From NCBI RefSeq assembly GCF_030818415.1, contig NZ_JAUTAE010000001.1, forward strand, positions 994,501-1,058,500: a DNA stretch of 64,000 nt. The letters run 5' to 3'. Positions within the stretch are counted from its first letter, which is position 1. Every line of letters begins with the position of its first letter. The notes under the pieces are model-generated. The model did not search any database. It was not told where the DNA came from and was given only the letters and a program-made list of their open reading frames with translations. Made by a program: the position numbers and the translations under genes. Below, one piece after another: positions 44,742 to 53,537 of the stretch. The stretch is from Sphingomonas sp. SORGH_AS_0950 (GTDB taxonomy: Bacteria; Pseudomonadota; Alphaproteobacteria; Sphingomonadales; Sphingomonadaceae).

Positions 44742-46004
44742 TTATCGCGAAAATGTGCGGCAATCCCCGCAAACCATTCCACGGCCAAAGAATTTATCTT
44801 GTCCGCGCGGCCCCAGATCCTCCGCCGAGGCGTCGACGCGCGCCAGCGCCGCCGCGATGGCGCCGGGATCAAGGCGCGGATAGAGTGCCGCGATCCGCCC
44901 GGCGACCAGCGGGGCGGCGAAAGAGGTTCCGCGCACCTTGAACCGCCGTCCGCCCACGCCCGCCGCCAGCATATCGGCCCCCGGCGCGGCATAGTCGACA
45001 TGGCTCGCCTGCCCCGCCTCGATCAGTCGCCGGTTGCGGCCATCGACGGCGGTGACCGCGATGACCCCCGGATAGGAGGCCGGATAGGCCGGGGGCGCGG
45101 CGGGGCCGTTGTTTCCGACCGCCGCGACGATCACCAGCCCGCGCGCCCGTGCCGCCGCGACCACCCGCGCCAGCAGCGGATTGGCGGGGCCGACCAGGCT
45201 GATCGTCGCGACCGACACCCCCTGTTGCACCATCCAGCCCAGCGCGCGGGCAATGGCGGTGGCGTTGCCGCCCGCCGGGTCGGTGCCATAGACATCGGCC
45301 GAGGCGATCCGCGCCCCCGGCAGCGACCCGGTGATGCCATGCCCGCCCGCGATCAGCGAGGCGACCGCCGTGCCATGATCATCGGCGCGCGGCGCTCCGG
45401 CCGCAAAACCCTGCGTCACCGCCGCGTCTTCCACCCCGCCATCGATCACGCCGACCAGCGTCCCCTGCCCGCCGCGCTGCGCCAGCGGCATCATCGCGAG
45501 GGCGCGGCCGGCACCGCTGGGCATGTGGAGCTGGTCCGCGCTGACCTCTCCCCCCAGCGCGCGGAGCTCGTCCAGCGCGGCCTTCAGCGTCCGCCCCGGC
45601 GGCAGCCGCAACCGCACGAAGCCGACGCCCAGCACATCCTCGCGCGCGATCACGCCATATCCCGACCGCGCCGCCGCGTTCAGCAGCGCCTCGCTGGGCG
45701 AATCGACCACCACCTCGCCCGCACGCGCCGGAAAGCCCTGCGGATCGAGCACGATCGCATCGGGGTGGTCGCGAACCAGCTGCGCGAAGGCCGTCCGCCG
45801 CGCTGCGTCCAGCCGTGCCACCGTCGCGCGCGACACGCGGCCGACTTCGGACAGGATCGTATCGGGGCCGGGAATGTCGGGCAGGCCGCCGCCGATCCCC
45901 GGCATGGCGGGCAGCGAGGGCAGGCCCGGCAGCAACTGTGCCGAGGCCGCCCCCCATGCCGTCATGCCCGCCACCAGCACCAGACCCATCATCACCGGCC
46001 GCAT
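44742..46004 (-). CDS. Secreted S8 (subtilisin-like) serine peptidase
   Basis: A 420-residue protein. A signal peptide (LVLVAGMTAWGAASA), a Pro/Gly-rich stretch and a propeptide-like region to about 180 precede the catalytic domain: Asp188 (VGVIDGGVED), His210 (DDHGTAVASL), the oxyanion Asn in AAVGNNGP and Ser361 (RGTSFAAPLVAG). All triad residues are present. The ATG at 46004 is chosen with GGGAG 7 bases upstream; a GTG at 46010 touches that site. It diverges from an ECF sigma/anti-sigma pair and may be its target. Two C-terminal cysteines (MVCGDC) could hold zinc or a disulfide. Confidence 0.9.
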   Translation of the reverse strand: MRPVMMGLVLVAGMTAWGAASAQLLPGLPSLPAMPGIGGGLPDIPGPDTILSEVGRVSRATVARLDAARRTAFAQLVRDHPDAIVLDPQGFPARAGEVVVDSPSEALLNAAARSGYGVIAREDVLGVGFVRLRLPPGRTLKAALDELRALGGEVSADQLHMPSGAGRALAMMPLAQRGGQGTLVGVIDGGVEDAAVTQGFAAGAPRADDHGTAVASLIAGGHGITGSLPGARIASADVYGTDPAGGNATAIARALGWMVQQGVSVATISLVGPANPLLARVVAAARARGLVIVAAVGNNGPAAPPAYPASYPGVIAVTAVDGRNRRLIEAGQASHVDYAAPGADMLAAGVGGRRFKVRGTSFAAPLVAGRIAALYPRLDPGAIAAALARVDASAEDLGPRGQDKFFGRGMVCGDCRTFSR

Positions 46005-46109
46005 CGTCACGCTCCCATCGCCGAAACCGGCCCCATTGCCAAAATCGCCACTGACATGGATTAAACGACAATCCTCACCCGTTTCATCCTGACAAACAAG
46101 GAATCAGGC

Positions 46110-46595
46110 TTGGCTGCGTTCGAACAGGAGTTGTTGGCCCTGCTGCCGCGTCTGCGGCGGTTCGCGCGATCGCTCACCCATGACGCGGCCGATGCCGACG
46201 ATCTGGCACAGGTCACGATCGAGAAGGCGTTGCTCGCCCGCTCGTCCTGGCAGCCGGGAACGCGATTGGACAGTTGGATGTACCGCATCATGCGCAACGC
46301 CTGGATCGACACCGCCCGCACCCGCCGCCGCGCGTCCGAGACCTTCATCGCGGAGGATGCCGGAATGGGCGTCGGCGCGCCGGGCGCGGCGGAGGCGCAT
46401 GTCGCGCTGACCGAGGTGGAGGCGGCGATGCGCGCCCTGCCCGACGAACAGCGCGAGGCGGTGGCGCTCGTCCTGGTCGAAGGGCTGGCCTATAAGGAGG
46501 CGGCGGAGATACTCGATATTCCGATGGGCACCCTGACCTCGCGGCTGGTGCGCGGGCGACAGGCGCTGATGGCGCGGCTGGGAGAAGCGGCATGA
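46110..46595 (+). CDS. ECF RNA polymerase sigma factor
   Basis: A 161-residue sigma factor. Region 2 is visible in RRFARSLTHDAADADDLAQVT and DSWMYRIMRNAWID, and region 4 in LPDEQREAVALVLVEGLAYKEAAEILDIPMGTLTSRLVRG. No ATG fits; a TTG at 46110 with AAGGA 7 bases upstream is the likely start, which may keep expression low. Coupled by ATGA to its anti-sigma factor and divergent from the S8 protease. Confidence 0.9.
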   Translation: MAAFEQELLALLPRLRRFARSLTHDAADADDLAQVTIEKALLARSSWQPGTRLDSWMYRIMRNAWIDTARTRRRASETFIAEDAGMGVGAPGAAEAHVALTEVEAAMRALPDEQREAVALVLVEGLAYKEAAEILDIPMGTLTSRLVRGRQALMARLGEAA

Positions 46596-47290
46596 CGATC
46601 GAACCCGAAATGCTGATGGCCTATGCCGACGACGCGCTCGATCCGCTGACCGCCAAGCGCGTCGAGACCGCCATCGCCGCCGATCCCGCGCTGGGCGAGG
46701 AGGTGGCGCGGCACCGGCGGCTCCGCGCGACGCTGTCGGGTGCCTATGCCCCGGTCGCCGACGAGCCCGTGCCCGACCGGCTGGCCGCGCTGCTGCGGTC
46801 CAATGTCGTCGCCATGCCGACCCGCGCGCCCGCGCCGTCGCGCTGGGCCGGGGGCCCGTGGCGCTCGGTCGCGGCGATGGCGGCCTGTCTCGTCATCGGC
46901 GTCGTGCTGGGGCAGCGGGTGGACCAGGGGCCGGTCGCCGCGAATGCCGACGGACTCTATGCCGCCGGATCGCTGGCGAAGGCGCTCGACCGGCAGCCCA
47001 GCGGGACGGCGGGTGCGGTGCGGATCGCGGTCAGCTTCCGCAACCGGGACAATGGCTATTGCCGTGTCTTCCAGTCCGCCGCCGCCGACGGCATCGCCTG
47101 CCGCACCGATCGCGGCTGGGCGCTGGAGCGGACCATGCCGGGCAGCACGCCCGAGCGCGGCGGCGGCTATGCGCAGGCGGGCTCCTCCGATGCCGTGCTG
47201 ATGGCGGCGGCGCAGGACATGATGGCCGACATGCCGCTCGATCGCGATGGCGAGCGGGCGGCGCTCGACCGGGGCTGGCGCACCCGATAG
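46592..47290 (+). CDS. Membrane anti-sigma factor
   Basis: A 232-residue protein. An N-terminal cytoplasmic anti-sigma segment (MLMAYADDALDP, then VETAIAADPALGEEV) precedes one membrane helix (about 92-107, SVAAMAACLVIGVVLG) and a periplasmic domain. The periplasmic part has Cys157 and Cys170 close together (YCRVF and GIACR), which could form a disulfide. It probably holds the upstream sigma factor inactive until an envelope signal arrives. A terminator follows directly. Confidence 0.85.
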   Translation: MTIEPEMLMAYADDALDPLTAKRVETAIAADPALGEEVARHRRLRATLSGAYAPVADEPVPDRLAALLRSNVVAMPTRAPAPSRWAGGPWRSVAAMAACLVIGVVLGQRVDQGPVAANADGLYAAGSLAKALDRQPSGTAGAVRIAVSFRNRDNGYCRVFQSAAADGIACRTDRGWALERTMPGSTPERGGGYAQAGSSDAVLMAAAQDMMADMPLDRDGERAALDRGWRTR

Positions 47291-47301
47291 ACCCGGTTAC
47301 G

Positions 47302-47333
47302 CCGATCGGGAAAACCCAGCGTTTCCCGATCGG
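47302..47333 (+). terminator. Terminator hairpin of the sigma/anti-sigma operon
   Basis: Perfect 12-bp arms CCGATCGGGAAA and TTTCCCGATCGG with an 8-base loop, 12 bp after the anti-sigma stop. There is no long T-run after the stem. Confidence 0.65.
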
Positions 47334-47382
47334 TGCCCCAGCCCCCCGTGCAAGGCGGCCATGCCCGCGCTATCTTGGGGGC

Positions 47383-48399
47383 ATGAAGAAGATCGGATTC
47401 CTGTCGTTCGGCCATTGGTCGCCCTCGCCCCAGTCGGCCACCCGCTCGGCGCAGGACGTGCTGCTCCAGTCGATCGACCTGGCGGTCGCCGCCGAGGAAC
47501 TGGGTGCGGACGGCGCCTATTTCCGCGTGCACCATTTCGCGCAGCAGCTGTCCTCGCCCTTCCCGCTCCTCGCGGCCGTCGGCGCGCGGACCTCGCGGAT
47601 CGAGATCGGCACCGGCGTCATCGACATGCGCTACGAAAATCCCTTCTACATGGTCGAGGATGCGGGCGCGGCGGACCTGATCAGCAATGGCCGGTTGCAA
47701 CTGGGCATCAGCCGGGGTTCGCCCGAACAGGTGATCGAGGGCTGGCGGCATTTCGGCTATGGCCCCGCCCAGGGCGAGAGCGATGCCGATCTCGGCCGTC
47801 GCCATGCCGAGGTCTTCCTGCACCTGCTGAAGGGTCAGGGTTTCGCAAAGCCCAATCCGCGCCCGATGTTCCCCAACCCGCCGGGCCTGTTGCGGCTGGA
47901 GCCGCATTCGCCGGGCCTGCGCGACCGGATCTGGTGGGGCTCGGCCTCCAACGCGACCGCGATCTGGGCGGCGCAGCGCGGCATGAACCTGCAAAGCTCG
48001 ACCCTGAAGGCCGATGAGAGCGGCGAGCCCTTCCATGTCCAGCAGGCCAGGCAGATCCGCGCCTATCGCGAGGCCTGGGCGGCGGCGGGTCATGCCCGTC
48101 CCGCGCGCGTGTCGGTCTCGCGTTCGATTTTCGCGCTGACCACCGACCAGGACCGCGCCTATTTCGGGCGCGACGACAGCCAGGACCAGGTCGGCATCAT
48201 CGACAATATGCGCGCCGTCTTCGGCCGATCCTATGCCGACGAGCCCGAACGGCTGATCGAACAGCTCCGCGCCGACGAAGCCATTGCCGAGGCGGACACG
48301 CTGCTGCTGACCGTGCCCAACCAGCTGGGCGTGGCGTATAACGCGCATGTGATCGAGAACATCCTGCGCCACATCGCGCCCGCGCTCGGCTGGCGCTGA
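47383..48399 (+). CDS. LLM class (luciferase-like) flavin-dependent oxidoreductase
   Basis: A 338-residue bacterial luciferase-like barrel protein. Signatures: the first strand KIGFLSFGHWSP, the VAAEELGADGAYFRVHHFAQQ block, then IEIGTGVIDMRYENPFYM and LISNGRLQLGISRGSPEQV. Such enzymes use reduced FMN or F420 to oxygenate or reduce small molecules; the substrate is unknown. The ATG at 47383 follows GGGGGC and starts at the first barrel strand; an in-frame reading from 46858 overlaps the anti-sigma gene. Confidence 0.9.
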   Translation: MKKIGFLSFGHWSPSPQSATRSAQDVLLQSIDLAVAAEELGADGAYFRVHHFAQQLSSPFPLLAAVGARTSRIEIGTGVIDMRYENPFYMVEDAGAADLISNGRLQLGISRGSPEQVIEGWRHFGYGPAQGESDADLGRRHAEVFLHLLKGQGFAKPNPRPMFPNPPGLLRLEPHSPGLRDRIWWGSASNATAIWAAQRGMNLQSSTLKADESGEPFHVQQARQIRAYREAWAAAGHARPARVSVSRSIFALTTDQDRAYFGRDDSQDQVGIIDNMRAVFGRSYADEPERLIEQLRADEAIAEADTLLLTVPNQLGVAYNAHVIENILRHIAPALGWR

Positions 48400-48494
48400 G
48401 CCGCATCGGCGTCGGCGCGGCCCATGGCTGCGTCGGCGCTGGAGCGTGGCGACAGGCCCCCTGCGGGTGTCGGTAACGACGATGTGGGAAGAAA

Positions 48495-48571
48495 TGGCGC
48501 GCCCGGAACGATTCGAACGTCCGACCCTCAGATTCGTAGTCTGATGCTCTATCCAGCTGAGCTACGGGCGC
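48495..48571 (-). tRNA. tRNA-Arg (ACG), copy 1
   Basis: A 77-nt cloverleaf including encoded CCA. The 7-bp acceptor stem (GCGCCCG/CGGGCGC), D arm, 5-bp anticodon stem and T arm with TTCGAAT all pair. The anticodon loop CTACGAA gives ACG, expected to be edited to ICG and read CGU, CGC and CGA. Sequence identical to the next copy. Confidence 0.97.
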
Positions 48572-48605
48572 GCATAAGGCCGTGAAGACCTGTTATTTGA
48601 TCCAC

Positions 48606-48682
48606 TGGCGCGCCCGGAACGATTCGAACGTCCGACCCTCAGATTCGTAGTCTGATGCTCTATCCAGCTGAGCTACGGGCGC
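48606..48682 (-). tRNA. tRNA-Arg (ACG), copy 2
   Basis: Identical 77-nt sequence to the copy at 48495-48571, with encoded CCA; 34 bp separate them. Probably co-transcribed, with this copy first. Confidence 0.97.
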
Positions 48683-48823
48683 GCTGTGGAGGTGGGCTGA
48701 TAGAAGCGGTTTCGGATCGTGGCAATATACAAAAAACACTTATCCACATTTTCTTGCAATCGGGTCCGCTTTGCCGTGCCGGGCATTTTCCACCGGACGC
48801 TTCCCCGGCTAGGATGGGCGACG

Positions 48824-49351
48824 ATGACCCAGTTCCGCTTTCGCAAGACCGCCCGCCCCCTCCTCGCACTCGGCCTGATGTCCGCCGGTTTGCTGGGGGG
48901 ATGTTCGCGCGACACCGGCGCCTATCCCTCGCTGGCGGTGCGGCCGGTCGAGAAGCGCGGCTTTGCCGAGCCCGAGGTGGAAACGCCCGAGGCCAGGCCC
49001 GACCCCGCGCTCGATGCGCAGATCGCACAGCTGGCCGGGCGGCTGGGCGGCATCCAGGACGAATTCGCCAAGGCCTATGACCAGGCGCGGGCCAGTGCCG
49101 CCAAGGCGCGCGGGCAGACGGTAGGCAGCGATGCCTGGCTGACCGCGCAGACCGACCTTGCCGCACTCGATGAAATCCGGGCGCGCACCTCGGGCCTGCT
49201 GACCGAGATTGACGACCGCGCGATCGCGCGCGCGGCGGCGCTGGAGGCGGACTATCCCGCGCTCACCGCGCTCAGGACGCGCGCGGTCGAGGCGAACACG
49301 CGGCAGGGTGAACAGATCAAGGCCCTGTCGGCCAGCCTGCCCGCGGGCTGA
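48824..49351 (+). CDS. Small predicted lipoprotein with helical/coiled-coil body
   Basis: A 175-residue protein of unknown function. The N-terminus PLLALGLMSAGLLGGC ends in a good lipobox (LGGC, Cys at residue 27), so it is probably membrane-anchored. The rest is Ala/Arg/Glu-rich and helical (DAQIAQLAGRLGGIQDEFAKA and later), consistent with a coiled coil. The ATG at 48824 with AGGA upstream is chosen; an in-frame start at 48719 puts an odd leader before the signal. Convergent with the next gene, 7 bp apart. Confidence 0.75.
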   Translation: MTQFRFRKTARPLLALGLMSAGLLGGCSRDTGAYPSLAVRPVEKRGFAEPEVETPEARPDPALDAQIAQLAGRLGGIQDEFAKAYDQARASAAKARGQTVGSDAWLTAQTDLAALDEIRARTSGLLTEIDDRAIARAAALEADYPALTALRTRAVEANTRQGEQIKALSASLPAG

Positions 49352-49358
49352 ACGTCGC

Positions 49359-51536
49359 TCAGAAGTTGCGGACGAAGGGCAGGACCGTCGAATAATCGTC
49401 GGTCCAGGCGGCGAGCCCCCTGGGCGCGGCGACCCGGCGCCAGTCGCCGCCCTGTGCCGCCAGCCGGGCCAGCAGGTCCGAATCGCGCGACAGCGCCAGC
49501 CAGACCGATCCGGTCGCCTCCGCCTCTCGGTCCAAGTCGGTGGGCGCATAGGGCAGCTTGCGCACCGCCCATCCGCCGTCGCGCGCCGCCGCCGCGACCA
49601 GCGGCTCCAGATCGACGAAGCGGTTGGAGATATGGATCAGCAGCAGCCCCCGGCGCGACAGCACCCGCGCATAGGTCGCAAAGGCCTCGCGCGTCAGCAG
49701 ATGCGCGGGCACCGCGTCGGACGAAAAGGCGTCGAGCGCCAGCAGGTCGAGGCTGTCCGGGGCCTCCGCCGCCAGCCGGATGCGCGCATCGCCGATGCGG
49801 ATCACCGGATCGGGCTGGCACCGCCGCAGATAGGTGAACTGCCCGGTATCGCGCGCGATGCGGACGATGACCGGATCGATCTCGTAGAAGCGCCAATGCT
49901 GCCCCGGCCGGGCATAGCAGGCCAGCGTCCCCGTCCCCAATCCGACGACCCCGATCCGCGCACCCGGACCATAGAGCAAAGGCGCCGCCCGCATCGCGCG
50001 GCCCACCCCGGAATAGGGGGCGTAATAGGTGGTCGGCGTCCGCTCCCGCTCCGCCGAGCCGCGCAGCTGGATGCCATGCACGGTCGCACCGTGGTCCAGC
50101 TCGCGATAACCCGGCCCGTCGCGAACCGTATAGACGCCGAAATAGCTGCGCATCCGCGCGTCGCGCTCCATCGACAGGGACAGCGCGCGATAGCCGCCGA
50201 ACAGCACCAGCGCCCCCGCCAGCAGCAGGACGAACCCCGTCCGCGCGCCGATCGTCAGGAAGCCCAGCGCCGCGATGACCAGGAACGCCAAGCCCTGCCG
50301 CTCCTCGCCGAACCAGGCCGGAGAGCCGACCAGCCGCAAGTCGAGCAGCACGCCCACCACAATCGCCAGCGCGACCAGCATGGTCCGGCGATGCCGCCGC
50401 CACAGGTCGCGCAGGGAGGCGGTCATGAACTGCTGCGGGATCAGCATCCCCGCCGCCAGGATCAGCAGCGGATATTCATAGGTCCAGTCGAACAGGACCG
50501 GCGCCACCAGCCCCGTGAACACGCCGCCCAGCGCCCCGCCGACCGCCATCCACAGATAGAAGCCCGTCAGCCTGTCGACCGCCGGCCGCGCGCGGTACAG
50601 CGCGGTGTGCAGCGCGACCGACACCATGAACAACAGCATCAGCGCGACGACGACGTTGAAATAGGGCCGCTGCGGATAGCCGCCCATGATGACCCCGCCG
50701 AACAGCAGCAGCGTGACCGGCGCGATCCGGGTCAGCATGTCCGCGCCTGCGCGCCGCGCGGCAAAGGCGATGATGAAGCTCAGCAGATAGAGCCCGAGCG
50801 GCAACACCCATAGCAGCGGCATCGCGACGATGTCGGTGGTGATATAGGTCGAGGTCGCCAGCACCAGCCCCGAGGGCACCGCCGCCAGCGCGGTCCACAG
50901 CGCGCGCCGCCGCCATCCGGGTGCGAGCGTCGGCGCGGGGATGCCCTCGGCCTTCTGCCCGGTCGCGGGCAGTCGTGCCGCACAGGCCAGCACCAGGCAG
51001 GCGAGCAGCCCATAGCCGATGCTCCACATCAGGCTCTGCCCCCGCAGCGCCATGGCGGGCTCGACCAGCAGCGGATAGGCGATCAGCCCTGCAAAGCTCC
51101 CCAGATTGGAGGCCGCGTAGAGCACATAAGGGTCACGCCCCGGCGCGGCGAGCGCAAACCAGCGCTGGATCAGCGGCGCCTGCGCGGATACGGCGAAGAA
51201 GAGCGGCCCGATCGACAGACCCAGCAGCCAGGGCACCCACAGGGTCGGCTCGGCATTGGCGGGCAGGTCGACCGCGATCAGCCCGATCGGCAGCCACAAG
51301 GCCGCCGCCGCCAGCACCCCGACATGCACCGCCGCCTGCACCCGTGGCCGCCATCGGCCCAGCGCATGGGTATAGGCATAGCCGCCGAGTAGCAGCGCCT
51401 GATAGACCAGCATCGCCGAGTTCCAGACGGCGGGCGCGCCGCCCAGCCGGGGCAGCGCCATGCGCGCGACCATCGGCTGGACCAGGAACAGCAGGAACGA
51501 TCCCGTCAGGATCGTCGCCACGAACAGCGCGCGCAC
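49359..51536 (-). CDS. Fused membrane protein with C-terminal spermidine-synthase-like domain
   Basis: About 725 residues. The N-terminal two thirds have about 12 hydrophobic helices; the first is ATILTGSFLLFLVQPMVARM followed by LPRLGGAPAVWNSAMLVYQ, a known signature of this fusion family. The C-terminal domain has a SAM-fold start IGVVGLGTGTLACYA, then EIDP and LDAFSSDAVP, as in spermidine synthases. Transport or polyamine chemistry is unproven. The start is uncertain: the frame is open to 51641 inside hemB; a GTG at 51536 just before the first helix is used here, and a TTG at 51551 is possible. Confidence 0.8.
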   Translation of the reverse strand: MRALFVATILTGSFLLFLVQPMVARMALPRLGGAPAVWNSAMLVYQALLLGGYAYTHALGRWRPRVQAAVHVGVLAAAALWLPIGLIAVDLPANAEPTLWVPWLLGLSIGPLFFAVSAQAPLIQRWFALAAPGRDPYVLYAASNLGSFAGLIAYPLLVEPAMALRGQSLMWSIGYGLLACLVLACAARLPATGQKAEGIPAPTLAPGWRRRALWTALAAVPSGLVLATSTYITTDIVAMPLLWVLPLGLYLLSFIIAFAARRAGADMLTRIAPVTLLLFGGVIMGGYPQRPYFNVVVALMLLFMVSVALHTALYRARPAVDRLTGFYLWMAVGGALGGVFTGLVAPVLFDWTYEYPLLILAAGMLIPQQFMTASLRDLWRRHRRTMLVALAIVVGVLLDLRLVGSPAWFGEERQGLAFLVIAALGFLTIGARTGFVLLLAGALVLFGGYRALSLSMERDARMRSYFGVYTVRDGPGYRELDHGATVHGIQLRGSAERERTPTTYYAPYSGVGRAMRAAPLLYGPGARIGVVGLGTGTLACYARPGQHWRFYEIDPVIVRIARDTGQFTYLRRCQPDPVIRIGDARIRLAAEAPDSLDLLALDAFSSDAVPAHLLTREAFATYARVLSRRGLLLIHISNRFVDLEPLVAAAARDGGWAVRKLPYAPTDLDREAEATGSVWLALSRDSDLLARLAAQGGDWRRVAAPRGLAAWTDDYSTVLPFVRNF

Positions 51537-51583
51537 CAGTAGCGCGGGCAAGCGGCCGGACCGGGAAATGGCGATGATCCGGC

Positions 51584-52576
51584 TCAGCCGTTCAGCAGCC
51601 GGGCGGCATGGGCGGCATGATAGGTCAGCACGCCCGAACATCCGGCGCGCTTGAACGCCATCAGCGTCTCCAGCACCATCGCATCGCGGTCCGCCGCGCC
51701 CGCCGCCACCGCCGTCTCGATCATCGCATATTCGCCCGACACCTGATAGGCGAAGGTCGGCACGCGGAATTCGTCCTTCACGCGGCGGATGATGTCCAGA
51801 TAGGGCAGGCCCGGCTTGACCATCACGCTGTCCGCGCCCTCGGCCAGATCGAGCGCGACCTCGCGCAGCGCCTCCTCGGCATTGGCGGAGTCCATCTGAT
51901 AGGTGCGCTTGTCGCCCTTCAGCAGCCCGCGCGTGTTCACCGCGTCGCGGAACGGACCGTAAAAGGCGCTGGCATATTTGGCGGCATAGGCCATGATCTG
52001 GACGTTGACGAAGCCCTCCGCCTCCAGCGCCGCGCGGATCAGCCCGATGCGACCGTCCATCATGTCCGACGGCGCGATCACGTCCGAGCCCGCGCGCGCC
52101 TGGGTCAGTGCCTGCTGCACCAGCGCGTCGGCGGTGCGATCGTTGACGACATAGCCCGCCGCATCGACCAGCCCGTCATGGCCATGCGTCGTATAGGGAT
52201 CGAGCGCGACGTCGGTCAGTACGCCGATGTCCGGCACCGCATCCTTGATCGCCGCGATCGCCCGGCACATCAGATTGTCGGGGTTCAACGCCTCGCGCCC
52301 GTCATCGGTGCGCAGGTGCGAGGGGGTGTTGGGAAACAGCGCCAGACAGGGAATGCCCAGGTCCGCCGCCTCGCGCGCGCGCGCCACGATGCCGTCCAGC
52401 GACCAGCGCGACACGCCGGGCAGGCTGGCGATCGGTTCCTCCACCCCCTGCCCCTCGGTCACGAACAGCGGCCAGATCAGATCGGCCGGGGTCAGCACCG
52501 TTTCGGCGTGAAGCCGCCGGCTCCACTGGGAAGCTCGGGTGCGGCGAAGGCGAAGCGCAGGGTATGATGCCGTCAT
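51584..52576 (-). CDS. hemB: Delta-aminolevulinic acid dehydratase (porphobilinogen synthase)
   Basis: A 330-residue enzyme of tetrapyrrole synthesis joining two 5-aminolevulinate molecules into porphobilinogen. The Schiff-base lysines are Lys200 (MAYAAKYAS) and Lys254 (VMVKPGLPYLD). The metal loop at 121-134 reads DVALDPYTTHGHDG, with Asp in place of the three zinc-binding cysteines, so this is the magnesium-dependent type common in alphaproteobacteria. The ATG at 52576 gives family length. Divergent from the lipid kinase gene; a compact set of inverted repeats lies between. Confidence 0.97.
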   Translation of the reverse strand: MTASYPALRLRRTRASQWSRRLHAETVLTPADLIWPLFVTEGQGVEEPIASLPGVSRWSLDGIVARAREAADLGIPCLALFPNTPSHLRTDDGREALNPDNLMCRAIAAIKDAVPDIGVLTDVALDPYTTHGHDGLVDAAGYVVNDRTADALVQQALTQARAGSDVIAPSDMMDGRIGLIRAALEAEGFVNVQIMAYAAKYASAFYGPFRDAVNTRGLLKGDKRTYQMDSANAEEALREVALDLAEGADSVMVKPGLPYLDIIRRVKDEFRVPTFAYQVSGEYAMIETAVAAGAADRDAMVLETLMAFKRAGCSGVLTYHAAHAARLLNG

Positions 52577-52604
52577 GATTGTCCGCATTTGGGGGATCGG
52601 ACCG

Positions 52605-52630
52605 CGCTTGCCAAGCGTTGCATGCAAGCG
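52605..52630. promoter_or_regulatory. Nested inverted repeats between hemB and the lipid kinase gene
   Basis: CGCTTG-C-CAAGCG (52605-52617) is directly followed by the palindrome TTGCATGCAA (52618-52627) and a further GCG, so CGCTTGC at the left pairs with GCAAGCG at the right. It sits in the 79-bp divergent promoter gap. Likely a protein-binding site; the protein is unknown. Confidence 0.4.
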
Positions 52631-52655
52631 TTCCGGGGGCGAAAGGAAATCCGTC

Positions 52656-53534
52656 TTGAGAGAGATACGATCGGCGGCGATGGTGGTGAACGCCAAGTCG
52701 CGGCGCGGACAGGCGCTGTTCGAGCGGGCCTGCAAGGCCATGTCGGGCCTGCCCTATCCGGTCGATGCGCGCGCGGTCGAGGATCCGGAGGATCTGGAGC
52801 CGACCGTCCGCGAGCTGCTGGCGGCCAAGCCCGACCTGCTGATCCTGGGCGGCGGCGACGGCACGATCAGCGGGCTGGTCGACCTGATGGTCGGGCATGA
52901 CGTGATGCTGGGCGTGCTGCCGCTGGGCACCGCGAACAGCTTCGCGCGCTCGCTGGACATCCCGCTCGATATTGAGGGGGCGGTGGAGGTGATCCGGACC
53001 GGCCGGCCCCGCCGGATCGACCTGGGCATGATCGACAACGACTATTACGCCAATTGCGCCGCGATGGGAATGAGCCCCAAGATCGCCGAGACGGTGCCGC
53101 ACAAGCTCAAGAAGGTGGCGGGGCGGCTGGGCTATCTGGGCTGGGCGGCCTATCAGTTCCTGCGCTTCCGCCCCTTCACCCTGATCGTCGAGCAGAACGG
53201 AACGCGCGAAAGGCTGCGCGTGGTCGAGGTCCGCATCTCCAACGGGCCCTATCATGGCGGCACCGAGCTGGTGGAATCGGCGTCGGTCGATTCGGGCGAG
53301 ATCGTCGTCCAGGCGGTGTGCGGCCATGTGAAGCGGCGCCTGATCGTCAACTGGGCGGCCAGCATCCTGCGCAGCGACTATCGCAAGGAGAAGGTGCGCG
53401 AGTTCCGGGGCCGCGCGATCCGGATCAACACCATCCCGCCGCTACCCATCTCGATCGATGGCGAGGTGCTGGCGCACACGCCCGTCACCGCCAGGATCGC
53501 GCCGGGGATCATCGAGGTGATGGCCCCCGCCTGA
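52656..53534 (+). CDS. Diacylglycerol kinase family lipid kinase (YegS/LCB5 type)
   Basis: A 292-residue cytoplasmic kinase. The first strand is AAMVVNAKSRRG, the nucleotide motif LILGGGDGTISG lies near residue 60 and VLPLGTANSFARSL follows. A beta-rich C-terminal domain includes ISNGPYHGGTELVESA and the closing PLPISIDGEVL. It would phosphorylate a lipid such as diacylglycerol or a sphingoid base; sphingomonads contain sphingolipids, so either is plausible. A TTG at 52656 with AAAGGA 9 bases upstream is chosen; an ATG at 52680 would cut into the first strand. Confidence 0.85.
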   Translation: MREIRSAAMVVNAKSRRGQALFERACKAMSGLPYPVDARAVEDPEDLEPTVRELLAAKPDLLILGGGDGTISGLVDLMVGHDVMLGVLPLGTANSFARSLDIPLDIEGAVEVIRTGRPRRIDLGMIDNDYYANCAAMGMSPKIAETVPHKLKKVAGRLGYLGWAAYQFLRFRPFTLIVEQNGTRERLRVVEVRISNGPYHGGTELVESASVDSGEIVVQAVCGHVKRRLIVNWAASILRSDYRKEKVREFRGRAIRINTIPPLPISIDGEVLAHTPVTARIAPGIIEVMAPA

Positions 53535-53537
53535 TCG

